Part shown: positions 53,801 to 64,000 of the stretch, one piece after another
How positions within the stretch are numbered: the stretch's first letter is position 1
Layout: every line of letters begins with the position of its first letter
Assembly (NCBI GenBank): GCA_907165065.1
Contig: OU015526.1
Location: forward strand, 67,169,723-67,233,722
Source: Caprimulgus europaeus
Taxonomy: Eukaryota; Chordata; Aves; Caprimulgiformes; Caprimulgidae
Length of the DNA stretch: 64,000 nucleotides
Reading direction: 5' to 3'
Notes under the pieces: generated by a model
Database searches by the model: none
What the model saw: the letters and a program-made list of their open reading frames with translations, nothing else
Told to the model about the DNA's origin: nothing
Made by a program: the position numbers and the translations under genes

Positions 53801-56800
53801 AATAATTGAGAATCTAAAGCAACAGCTTTGCTGTAACTAGACTACTGCAGCATCTCGGAAAAACAGAGTTCTCTCTGCTGTTAGAGGCACAGTGTACTCA
53901 GTAAAGAAATGCAATCTTTTTTGGAAGAATTAAATTTTTATAACTAAATAAAGCACTTCATGAAAAAGATACATGGAGACACTTACTTTCTCAGATATAG
54001 TTTCTGAGAAAGGCATTTACAAACATTGATCAAGAGCAGTTTGCTTCATAGCTTAAGGACCCGGCTGTTCTGAGCAAAGCCAGAAATTCACTTCTGTGGC
54101 CTCTTTGCTGTTGTGTAGCTGAAGTCCAGAGCACAGAGATGGCAGAAGTCAGTTATACACAATTGAAAATAAAGCTGGAGGAGCATGATCGTTAGCAGTG
54201 AATGTGCTGGAACGGATCATCTAAGGTTAGCAGTGGGTTAATGCACTGCCAAGATGTGAATTGCACTGAGTGAATGGTTAACACGTGTAACCCTGCATTC
54301 CCTCCTGCGGTGGAAGTATTCTGCTGGTGAGCTGTACGTTGATCCAGTCAGCCACTTCGCTGATTCTCTTGCTTCTATCATACTTGGACTCTATAAATAA
54401 CTGGGATTGTCCAGGCTGAATAGCAAAGCTGCAATATGAAATAGGCCTGTTCTAACACGTCAAAAGAATTGAAACCCATCCTCAGGCAATGGCTATTGTT
54501 GCTGCTGGTAATGGCAATGCAAAATTACAGTCTAAGCCTTTGGATTTATTTTGCCTTCTTGGAGAAAGCAGAAGGATGCAGTTTGAAAGTGCTCTACTGA
54601 ATGCTCTAGTCCAGCATGAGCATTTCAGTAAAACACAAAAGAGACAAAACTTAGAATTTCTTTAGTACTGCAAAACCCAGAATGGGCAGAACTTAATCTG
54701 AAATAGATAACTTCTGATTTTCTCAGCAGTAATGCTAACCAGATTTATCACTTCATATGCAAATAGGATGATGAGTGCAGCTGGCATCTCAACTCCTGGG
54801 CATGATGGCTTATCCCTATCCTCCATCAGCATACAGCATTTTCCCCCAGCAGCACTCACGTGTATCTTACTTCAATGACTCCTTAATAATCATATTCTTT
54901 AAGCTGCCAATTAAGTAGGTAATGACTGATGTTTTTCTGGACAGCATATTGATATATTACTTACAGCGAGTACTGTGGATTTTTTTTTCCCCCAAACCTG
55001 TATCTGCAGAGATGTCATAGAGATCTCTTTCCTTATGCTTCATCTGATAAGACTTCCCTGTCATCTCTTTCTCCTTGGACTGTTGGTAGAAATTTTCTTT
55101 CCACTGTTTATTACAGGCATCCCCTGAAGGACACTAATTATATTATGTATGTGCATTTCCTTGAGATATAACTAGGTTACTTTAGCAACCAGCTGTACAA
55201 TCCAGAGAACAGATATGTATTCTATTTTTATACAAGCTTCTCATCCTCGGAGACAGGAATGGTGATCTTGGATCTTTCTTAGGTAAAAATCTGTGGATCT
55301 CCAATTATTTGTATACATGGTCCAAATGTGGTCTTCTATTCTGTAGAGATTCTTTTCACTGAGGAGTTTACCAGAGTCTGAGCAGCTGTTTTAGTCATTA
55401 CTGTTAATGAGTTTCCCTCCTAATACATACATGTTTTAGGACTATAACTGTACCCTCATTTTGCAATAATGTGGATATTATAATTTTTGTGTCTGCATCC
55501 TTTGATATTTAGTGTTGTACGGTGAATTTTACTGGGAGTCTGCATTGCAAATTGGTGTGGGAGTAACTTCTCTGTTCTTTTGGTCCCTAGGTAGAGGTGT
55601 TCTGTAAACACTAGCAAACTGAAGCGTTCCTGCTGACACATGAATAGGACAACTAATTAGTAGTATTTATGATAAACCAATTAATAATATTTATTACTGT
55701 GCACTAGCTGGAGGAGTGCTCATTAACACCATTCTGTGCTAATACCAGTCCTCAAAGGTCTGTCTCATTTGCTTTCAGGCATGTTTTGGCATGTGAGGAA
55801 CACGTGGTTGTCCTGTTCTCGCCCTCTCACAGTTGCATTTATGCTCATGATTCAGAAGGATGGCCATTGCTTTTCCTGTTTGTTCTGAAGCTGGATTATT
55901 CCTAAGGCTTTATGCGTGCCTGACTGAGGGTATTCTTTTTAGTAAGCTTGGTTAGTGCTGTGTGCAGTGGAGGCAGAAGCACCTTTTTTTTGCCTCCCTA
56001 CTCTCCTCTTCTCTTTTGCCTCCCTACCCTCCTCAACACCCCCCACTCAGGGTGGAGGAAAGGAGGCTGTGTACTGGTTAGTGTTCTGCACGTAGCACAG
56101 ATCTGTATGTAGTGTTCTTTTATTTAATCTGTCCTTTTGCCCAATAAGGAATAGCTGCACTTCAATTAATTAGTCTATCAAGACAGACCATACATTATTA
56201 TTTATAAACTAAGTTGCTTTGGGATAATGATGCTGCTGGAGTGCTATTAAAATGGAAAAAAAAATATTAAACACTATATTTACATATATGTGTATGTGAG
56301 ACATGCAGGACTCTCCCATACCCCTTGCCTTCAGATGCTACTAATTTTCTGTTCTGAGTAGTCCATAGTCTGGGAAGATATTCACCAATGTGCTGTAACT
56401 TCCTTCACTAACAAAAATAAACATTGTAATTTCAATACCATTTCCCAATTTTTGGGCTAGACCTTGGCTTCCTTCCCAAACAACTCTGTGAACTCTGAGC
56501 TGAGGATGTCTTTCAGTCCCTCTGCCCACGTCATTTGTTCCAGCTACTGAATCTTTTTCAGTTCTGGGAGATGCTGCATCTCCCTGTTTCTCAATCAGAT
56601 TAATTTCCTTTGGCTCCACTGGGCTCAGTGCTTGGAGCAGTGCTGAATGCCTTGTCAGAATTGTTGTATTTTCAAGGAAGGTAGATGATGAATTTCCAGA
56701 CTGTTTCTGTTTTCTGGTTTTTGTTTTGCTTTGTTTGTTTTCCCCCTTTTTATAGTTATATAGTCATTGTGATTTTTAGTCTTTCTGTGCTCTGTTCCTC

Positions 56801-57576
56801 CATACAGATAATTTTTTCAGAAAATTCTGCCTGATCCCATGAATTCTGTCACTGAGACCGTGAAGCCAGGTTCTAGAGAGTTTAAGCACGGTCCAGTTTT
56901 GAGGAAAGAGTAACCACACACAGGCACACAGAAGGATGAAGAGCACAGCCAGCATGTTAGTGCAGCATAGAGAACAGTGAAATACCGAATGTGGCAGGAC
57001 TTGAGAATCAAATGTCTACTTGTTTGGTTTGCATTTACAGCACACGTGGTTTGTGTGCATCGTAGTGGTATGGGAATGTACAGGACAATGTACAGGCATG
57101 ACTGATAGAGAAGGAGCACTTTTTCACTGTGATTCATAAGAATGATATCATAGTTTTAATAGCAGAACAACAGTAGGAATGGAAAGGAAATAACAATGTT
57201 CTCTTTGCTTTTGTTCTTTAGAAAGTAAGTGTTGAAGGATAACATTGATTAAATGAAACCTGTTTTAAGGCATTGTAAATGGTAAGACAATTTTATGCGC
57301 AGACCACAGAATTTTGCAAAATGCTTAAGTATTTATAAATATATTCTAGAGCAATTCTGTTTCCTTGAAGCTTTCCAGCTTGCTCTACACATACTGATTA
57401 CTTTGTTGTCATTCTTTCCTCCTTTTTCTTTGCTTAATATGTAGAGGAGTTGTTTCTTCCTGCCATCTCTTTTTGTTGTTTGTATAAAAGCATAAATTAT
57501 TCCTAAAGCAGTTCTTCCTTAAACATTCATTGTACACTGATAGGCTTAGCAGAGATGGGATCACTGGGGGAATGGG

Positions 57577-57604
57577 TGACTCAGTTTTACACGCTGAGTC
57601 AGCA
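57577..57604. promoter_or_regulatory. Paired AP-1 and MARE-like motifs in an intron
   Basis: TGACTCA at 57577-57583 is a perfect AP-1 site. CGCTGAGTCAGCA at 57592-57604 matches 12 of 13 bases of the T-MARE consensus bound by large and small MAF, NFE2-type and BACH dimers. The two cores are 18 bp apart. Function is inferred from the motifs only. Confidence 0.35.
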
Positions 57605-60600
57605 GTGACAATGAGTAGATTTGTATACTTTTGGCATGTAAGTACTAGCTGTCACTTCTGTTCACTGGGTTTTGTTGATGATATTTTCTAGATTTAATTC
57701 AAGCAGAGTGGAGTATTAAAATGTAATGTGATCTATGTCTACTTGGACGTAGGTTATGATGGAAAGTGCATTGATGATGTTACCTGCTTTCATTGAGTTA
57801 GGTTTGCAGTTCAGAAAACCTCCTTAGAGTGCCTTTCATGTCTGTATTTTGAGCAGTTTCTTTTTTAGTATTTCAATACTACCCAACATATGTATTTAAA
57901 TATATAACATATAGCTGGTATTTCACTTTCACAGCCATGTAATGTTTCGCTTTGTCCACAGTGTTGAATATTTCTTTGAGAAGACCTAAGGTTTTCAGAG
58001 ACACTGCCAGTAAAATAGTTTGGGGCAATAATGCAGTGTGGGGCTGTGAAACTTGCCAGACTGTGAACCGGATATAACAAACTTCTGTTCTTTGGCATCA
58101 GATTAAAAGTAGTCTTTATGTTTTGTTGAACACTTCAGTTGGGCTGGTTTTAAGGGAAGTGATGCACTGTGGCTCAAACTGACAAATTCTGTGTCACACC
58201 AAATCTTCACTTCTCTGCCGGTGACAACCTTACTGAATATCCTCTCTGACTGAAAGGGTACTTGTGAATAGTAGTAGCCCAAGTCACAATAGAGACAAAC
58301 AACTCTGCTAGCAAAGTAGATGCAGGTGTCATTTTATTTCATCTCTCCTTCTGCACTAGGGTCTCACAAAGACTTCTGATACTTTGTGCTGATCCTCCCC
58401 ATTGGAGATATGTGGATGAATTATCTTCATGTCAACTCTACTCAATGAAATTCAAGATCATGTTGCTAAGCTGCACTTTTATAGGAAAAAATGATCTGAC
58501 TGGATTGCCCTACTATTACAGAAATTAATTGCCTCCTATACTCTGATATCACCAAGGTGGAGACCACTCAGTGCAAATCTTCTTCCTATTGTTAAAAGGT
58601 TATGAATAGGATAAATCCTATGATGTTGGCTGCTGAAAGGATTAGTCATGTCTAGTTAATGTATTTGAGACACTTCACAAGTAAACCAAACTGTTACTTA
58701 TGGGGGATTTATCTCCATTCATCATTTTTACAGGAGTTCAGCTGTAGGGTTCCTCCCACGGTCATTGGTGAGGTTTTTTGGGGATTTACTTTTGGTTTTT
58801 TTAAGCTTCTGTCTCTTATTGTTTTTCCCTTCTGGTGTATCCCTGTCATCTTTGGAGGTCCATTGAATCATGAGCTGGCTAGCCTTCCTTTGTGGTGGGT
58901 GTGAAAAATTTGTATCTGAAATATATCTGTCAGTGTTCCAGCTTCTGGGAGTGAACATGAGCTCTCTGGCCTTTCCTCTGAAACTGTGCTTTACTGTGCT
59001 AAATTCTAAAAACATGATTATGGAGTGGAACATTTAAGGATTGCATGGTGGCATAAGATCAGGGTTTGTGGAGGGGAAATGGCTGTATCTAGAAACTCCA
59101 ACTATCTGATGCTACATCTGTGGTCAGCTTTAGAGAGGATATAGTTCAGATAAGCAGGTGTCTGCCCAACCTTTTGTGCTTTGATTACTGCTTTTCAATA
59201 AATCTACTCATAATATTCTTCAGGTCGTATCGAGTAGTGCTAATATTTAGAGTCATTTCAATGATGTGGTGAGCCGTAGTAGCAAGGAGATGCTGACGAC
59301 TTGCTGTTTTAGTCTGGTGCCATTATATCAGCTGTTTCATAAAAACTTCATCATGCACAAAGTTTTATCCCACTTTTACCAGCAGATTATGACAGGGTCA
59401 GTTTGAGACTGTCTATCAAGAGATTGGCAGTTTGGTCTAAAGCAAAAACTTCAAAATATTCAGTGAAGGTGAGATTTAATTGTTTCCTTATTCCCTTTTA
59501 ACTGTTATGGAAGAGTGGTAAAAAGCTTCAGCCAGTTTTTCCTTTTATTTCCTCAAGCAGCAGGTCCAAGCCCAAAGGAAAATAAAAAAAGTATAAACTG
59601 AGCTGAGCCGGCCTTTTGTATGTATCAGAGCTTTCCTTGCCTTGGTTTCTCATCAGATCAGGTTTGCTTGCTGTGAGGATAATCTGACTCACCTTTTAAA
59701 ATGTTAAAAGCCAGCTGCACTTGAGGAAGCCTTCAGTTGGCAGCGTCTCCTCGAAAATGTCCTCAGCTCTTTCTTGACAATAAACCTTTCTGAAACCGCA
59801 GGCTTTTTTAATTTTTTTTTTTTTTAATTTATTTCCCTCAGGCTTCTCAGATCCCAGTGTAGTTTGATGCCGTGCAGAAAACACTGGGTAGATTCTGTCA
59901 CAGTATTCACAGTTGCATGTTCCTAATTGAGGAATGTAAGGTGAATAGGTTTAACTTTTGAGCCAATGCATGCCCCATTAGTTCACATCCCTTCTGCAGA
60001 GCAGCTAATGGTGCGTTTGTTTCTTTCCTCCTTCTCTTCTTTTTCCTGTGATGCTTTCATCCTTTTAGTTAGAAGTGTGTTAGTGTAAAGAGTGAACTCA
60101 GTCACCTGCATGACTGTGAGCCCAGGATAAAAATGAATTATTAAACAATAACTGAATTTCTCTCTATATAATGAGTTTTAATAATGATGTTATATAGCCA
60201 GAATACAATTATTCTTCTCATTTATATGCCGGTCACTGACAAAAGAATTGGTTATTTGCTGTCTCCTTTTAATTATCTAGATTTTTACTTGATGATTCTA
60301 CGAAGTTCTACTTAATTCTACTAAAAAGTTCATAATCTAGTGTCAGAGTATATAAACTAACCTAATCACTGATAGCATTTAACTTGTTCAGAATATATTT
60401 AAAATGGTCTTGCACTGTAAAAATTGTCAGACAAGAGATGATCACGTTAGGCTGCTAAGAGAGTTTTGTGGCAAATTAAACGAGTGCTTATGTAAAATTG
60501 CCTACTATTGCAGCGTGTGTAAGGGTGTGTGTGTGCGCACGCACGCTCATATACTGGAGCTGATGAGCCTCTGGCAGGGAGCTTTGCAGAAGCTGCAAGT

Positions 60601-60812
60601 ATTTTTAGTGGAAACGAAATCTCAGTTCAGTTCTGTAGCATGTGACTTCCTATTTCTGTAAGTTACTTCCAAGGGACTTCCTCTGTTAAATCAGCTTGTC
60701 TCTAGAGATTTAATCTGGAGCCGGAGTGTAGTCCGCTTTGTCCTGTGCCTGTGACAACATTTTCCCAGAGTTTTCTTTGGAGTATTTTATTTTTATTTTG
60801 TACTGTCTCCAG

Positions 60813-60931
60813 CATGCAAGGACCTAGTGGCTGCTACCCGTGATCGGAAGCTGAACACGTTTATACAAGTCTCGGTGGTACATCCAGCAGAGCACATTTT
60901 GACGAGGTATTCAAGCACTGAAATCGTGGAG
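60813..60931 (+). CDS. INPP4B: INPP4B coding exon, first part of the C2 domain
   Basis: A 119-bp exon after a strong pyrimidine tract ending gtctccag (60812) and before the donor gtgaga at 60932. With the base left from the previous exon it gives 40 codons, canonical residues 46-85, starting [15 protein letters not shown] and ending YSSTEIVE, and it finishes in phase 0. ACKDLVA, RDRKLN and [11 protein letters not shown] are hallmark INPP4B sequence. In the INPP4 family this is the N-terminal C2 domain, which binds phosphoinositides and phosphatidic acid and helps place the enzyme on endomembranes and the plasma membrane. INPP4A is less likely because that paralogue has a different sequence here (for example a TEIIEGTNNPIFL stretch across this junction, from memory). 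Confidence 0.96.
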
Positions 60932-62794
60932 GTGAGAGTCTTTCTTATTCAATTAACATGTTGATTGCTCATTTCTTCCTTAGAAAGTGAATGAGAAATA
61001 AAACAAGTTAGTGCATAGTCTTAGGTAAGACAAGCACACTCTGGCAGTTGGGAAAGCATACTTAAGAGTGTTCTGTAGTTCTTGGCATTTAACCAGGATA
61101 AACAGTTAGAAATGAACTTGGCTTTTCATGAAAGCTCAGTTGTTCCAAGTAGAGGCATAGAGAATATTCTTGTTCTCCAGACATAGGTCTAGAATGAAAC
61201 AGGAAAAAGTTGCTCTCAGGAAAGGACAAGGCAATGCAAAGTAAAACTAAATTGAGAGTACAGTGGGTTTGTAAAGTATTTTTAAATTGCAGAACAACAT
61301 AGGTGTTTTATATGCTCTGTTAGCCTTTTTCCTTGTTCTATGTTTTCCACTGGAAAGTTGGTGCTTTTGCCATTTTAAAATTATTAACCTACTTCTATAA
61401 TTAGGGAAAAGAGTGTATGTAATGTCTGTGACTTTATATGAATTAATTAGAAACTTGCATCAGATATTCCAGCATAAGTTGTCTGAGGCAGCTTTACTAA
61501 TCTTCGCTTTGCCCCGTAAGCGTCAGCGTCAGAAACAGCACAAATTGTTCACAGAGAAAATGAAGCGTGAGCAGGCAATGTAGGTGTAACTTGCTTAACT
61601 TACTGGAGAGACTCATTAAGAACAGGGAAGTCTTGCTGTAAACACATGCACGATTTTACTGAGGGTTTGTTTTAATTGTTAAATACAGTGAGAATATTTG
61701 ATGAGCTCTTTGCGTGATCAGTGTCAACTAGCTACTAATTAAATTGCTATGGTTGCAGCCATTAACCATCCTGAAACTGCTTAATTCAAATATCTTATAG
61801 TTGATTGGGATGTTTCGTTGCAGGCTGTCTGGAATGGTGTAGTGCAGAAGATGGAATAGTTGTGGGTTGTTTTTGGTTGGGTTTTTTTGTTGTTGTTTGG
61901 TTGGGGGTTTGGGGGGTTTTTTGTTTGTTTTTTAAATAGAAGCTGATGCATTTCCAAACAGTAGTTTCCTAGATCTGTATAAATCCCTGAATTTGTTGTG
62001 TCAAGGCTCTCAGCTTCATAGTCAAGCTTTGGGGGAGGGGAAGGCAAGGAGACAAAAAAGTTATTTTCTTCAAGAGAAATTACATTTATCATGCAAAATC
62101 CTTTATTTTACTTAATAGAAAATTTAAGAATATTAGCCGGTTAATCTTTGGAAATTAAGTATAATTAAACATTAAGAAATTATAAATAGCATTTTATATG
62201 ATATATTTAATTGTGTATCTGAAGGTATGAGATAGTTACTTCTGTGTACAACTTTTAGATATAATCATAATGTTACAAAGCACAGGAATGTTACCTTACT
62301 CCAGTACTGCCTAAAGGAGGGGTATTTTAATCCCCTCCCCACAAATTGGTATCCTTAATGTAATACAGGGATACCTATTACATTTCTATAGGCATTTTAT
62401 TGTGACTTAATGGAGATCTCTTTGTGTGTGTGTAAGTTTTATCTTCAGTCCATTTAAATTAATATGAAATGGCGGCACTTTCAGAAAGTATCATGGGAAT
62501 AAAAAAGGGATTGTTTATTACAGGTTGTATTCCAGATAGTGATACCTACTGACTGAGCTGTTCAAAGATGTGTTGCTAGACTCTGTTTCAGAAGCACTTA
62601 ATATATTTTCCAGTTAAAAAACATTCCAGAAAACTAACAAAGTTTTAAAGTTGTCTGATTTTCTTAGCTATTCCCATCTCTCTGCTGTGCAAAGCTAACT
62701 TCTTTTAAAGAGCCCACAGTTTGCGTACATCCATAATGGCATAGTATACATTGCACAGCTGTGACCTTACTGAATGTTTGCTCGTGTTACACAG
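60932..62794 (+). other. INPP4B: INPP4B intron, 1.9 kb
   Basis: It separates the two C2 exons, with donor gtgaga and acceptor ttacacag. It contains one long T/G-rich tract (61861-61934); otherwise nothing is recognised. Confidence 0.93.
61861..61934 (+). repeat. T/G-rich low-complexity tract
   Basis: About 74 bases that are almost only T and G on the + strand. Similar shorter tracts lie at 6271-6300, 8826-8894, 15986-16055, 35902-35964 and 51738-51772. Confidence 0.85.
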
Positions 62795-62911
62795 GGCACA
62801 AGAGATCCACTGTTTTTGACTGGTGTGACATTCCCACCGGAATACCCCATCTATGAGGAGACTAAAATAAAACTAACAGTCTACGATGTCAAAGATAAAT
62901 CTCAAGACACG
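62795..62911 (+). CDS. INPP4B: INPP4B coding exon, continuation of the C2 domain
   Basis: A 117-bp exon, 39 codons, phase 0 at both ends, with acceptor ttacacag (62794) and donor gtaagt at 62912. It reads [20 protein letters not shown] and continues into [17 protein letters not shown]. This is canonical residues 86-124. The pattern of a bulky hydrophobic strand, an acidic turn and LTVYDVKDK is the standard core of a C2 domain (strand, loop, V-Y/W-D). Compared with human INPP4B from memory it is nearly identical, much more so than the first 30 residues. No further exon is seen in the remaining 1.1 kb, so the rest of the C2 domain and the CX5R phosphatase motif lie downstream of the window. Confidence 0.96.
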
Positions 62912-64000
62912 GTAAGTGCTTTGCTTTGTTTCTTGCAGAAACCTTACTGAGGATGAAGTTTCTCACCATGTTGTTCTTTGTCTCTCTTTAGCAAGTTTTC
63001 AAATTGGGGAAATAGGTTTGTGTAGAATTGGTTTTGCTCTTCTCTTATACCTAAAATATACTTTATTTTTTGTTGTTATGTTAGAGGACTGAGAGAGAGA
63101 GCCATGCACTTAAGATGGACCCTTTGCTATTGTTTAATTGGTTACATGAGTCAGCACAGGTATTCCTGGCAAATAAAAGATTACTCCTGTGTGCTTCTTA
63201 ATGGCAGAAAACATACGGAATAGACTGAGGTAACACCATGAATAACTTTTCAGAAATACTTTTCTGATAGTATTTTACTTATATACCCAAACCAGAATGA
63301 TAATAGAGCCTGTATGTTTAAGATAATAATATTTTATTCTCTTGCATGGTGATACCCACAGCTCTTCTGTGGCTGCTGCTATTAATGATTTGTAAGGGTC
63401 CAAAATCTTCTATGTCACTGCTAAAGGTGAATCGTTTTAGGTTCCAGTGTTATACATTTTTTGGTAACTCTGTCAGCTTCTTATGCTGAGAAACAGTTAC
63501 TCACCTGAGATGACATATAGAGGTGAGTGGGACTATTTGAGTGATTTAACTGCCGAATATAGACCTTGAGTGCCATTTTTTGTGCTCCAGGTGACCTAAG
63601 ACAGCCTTATAGAGCTAGAAAATATCATAGGAGCTATGGGAGACCCGTGGTTTTCTTCTGTGGCAGCTGATAGTTTTCTCTTGGGCATCAAAAGTAGCCC
63701 TTGACAGCTGTATTTAATTAGCTGAATTGCTCTTTAGATATCTGTAATTGGCACCCAGTATGATTAAAGACTGTGCAAGCTCATGTCATGGCTGTATATG
63801 TGTTCATTATTCATAAGAAAGAAATTAAAGGCATAACTGACAACTTGAGACTGTCTTTGAACTGCTTATATAAAAGTTATGTTTAGAGGACTTCTAATTT
63901 ATATATTTGTTTAAATTTTGGACCTTTGTGAGGAAACAGGTTGGCTCTGTCTCCTCGCTGTGTTCTTTAATGGCAATGTGTAGAATATTTTAGGCATAGA
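62912..64000 (+). other. INPP4B: INPP4B intron, continues past the window
   Basis: It begins with the consensus donor gtaagt. No further exon or repeat is seen before the window ends. Confidence 0.85.

Larger units (their letters stand above)
36894..60812 (+). other. INPP4B: INPP4B intron, 23.9 kb
   Basis: It starts gtaaga and ends gtctccag. It carries five listed CR1 fragments (two on the minus strand), a (TG)n run and a paired MARE/AP-1 motif. The stretches 37199-39257, 39739-42891, 43043-44467, 45099-47434 and 47856-60812 have no exon, RNA gene or named repeat that I can support. Short ORFs here are chance or lie inside CR1 copies. Confidence 0.9.

Noticed and set aside
60813..62911. INPP4A instead of INPP4B
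   Set aside because: The N-terminus (MEIKEE, NEPKLEF) and C2 sequence ([20 protein letters not shown]) fit INPP4B and not the INPP4A sequence that I remember.
1..64000. CRISPR arrays, operons, tRNA or rRNA genes
   Set aside because: No spaced direct repeats, no bacterial gene structure and no RNA gene signatures were seen; the window is vertebrate intron and exon sequence.

Overview
The window is vertebrate nuclear DNA, almost certainly from a bird and probably a neoavian. The evidence is about a dozen CR1 LINE fragments with the avian 3' end (ggtcccttccaaccc...attctatga), two families of endogenous-retrovirus LTR that are common in bird genomes, and AT-rich introns interrupted by short exons with GT/AG borders. 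There are no bacterial operons, rRNA genes, tRNA genes or CRISPR arrays that I can support.

The window holds one recognisable gene, on the + strand: the 5' part of INPP4B (type II inositol 3,4-bisphosphate 4-phosphatase). Four exons encode the known N-terminus. They are the start exon (34880-35104, ATG at 35014), a 45-bp exon (36849-36893), and two exons of the phospholipid-binding C2 domain (60813-60931 and 62795-62911). Phases agree across every junction and give 124 residues. The rest of the C2 domain and the CX5R phosphatase domain lie beyond position 64000.

The most interesting observation is upstream of the usual ATG. The supposed 5' UTR of the start exon is open in the ATG frame. An 85-bp exon at 22952-23036 has good splice sites and one open frame, and joins it in the correct phase. 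Together they encode about 72 residues that look like the C-terminal half of a pleckstrin homology (PH) domain, with the hallmark Trp in the closing helix, running straight into the canonical N-terminus. This suggests a longer, PH-containing INPP4B isoform. The first half of that domain must come from an exon upstream of 22952, which I could not find here.

Layout: 1-388 LTR fragment cut by the window edge; 431-2205 two CR1 fragments; 2491-2990 a minus-strand LTR of a second family; 2991-22951 intron with one old CR1 (12720-13350), a 38-bp tandem duplication and a (TA)n palindrome; 22952-23036 PH exon; 23037-34879 intron with three CR1 fragments and an old, diverged copy of the first LTR; 34880-36893 the start exon and microexon; 36894-60812 a 24-kb intron with five CR1 fragments and a paired MARE/AP-1 motif; 60813-62911 the C2 exons; 62912-64000 intron.
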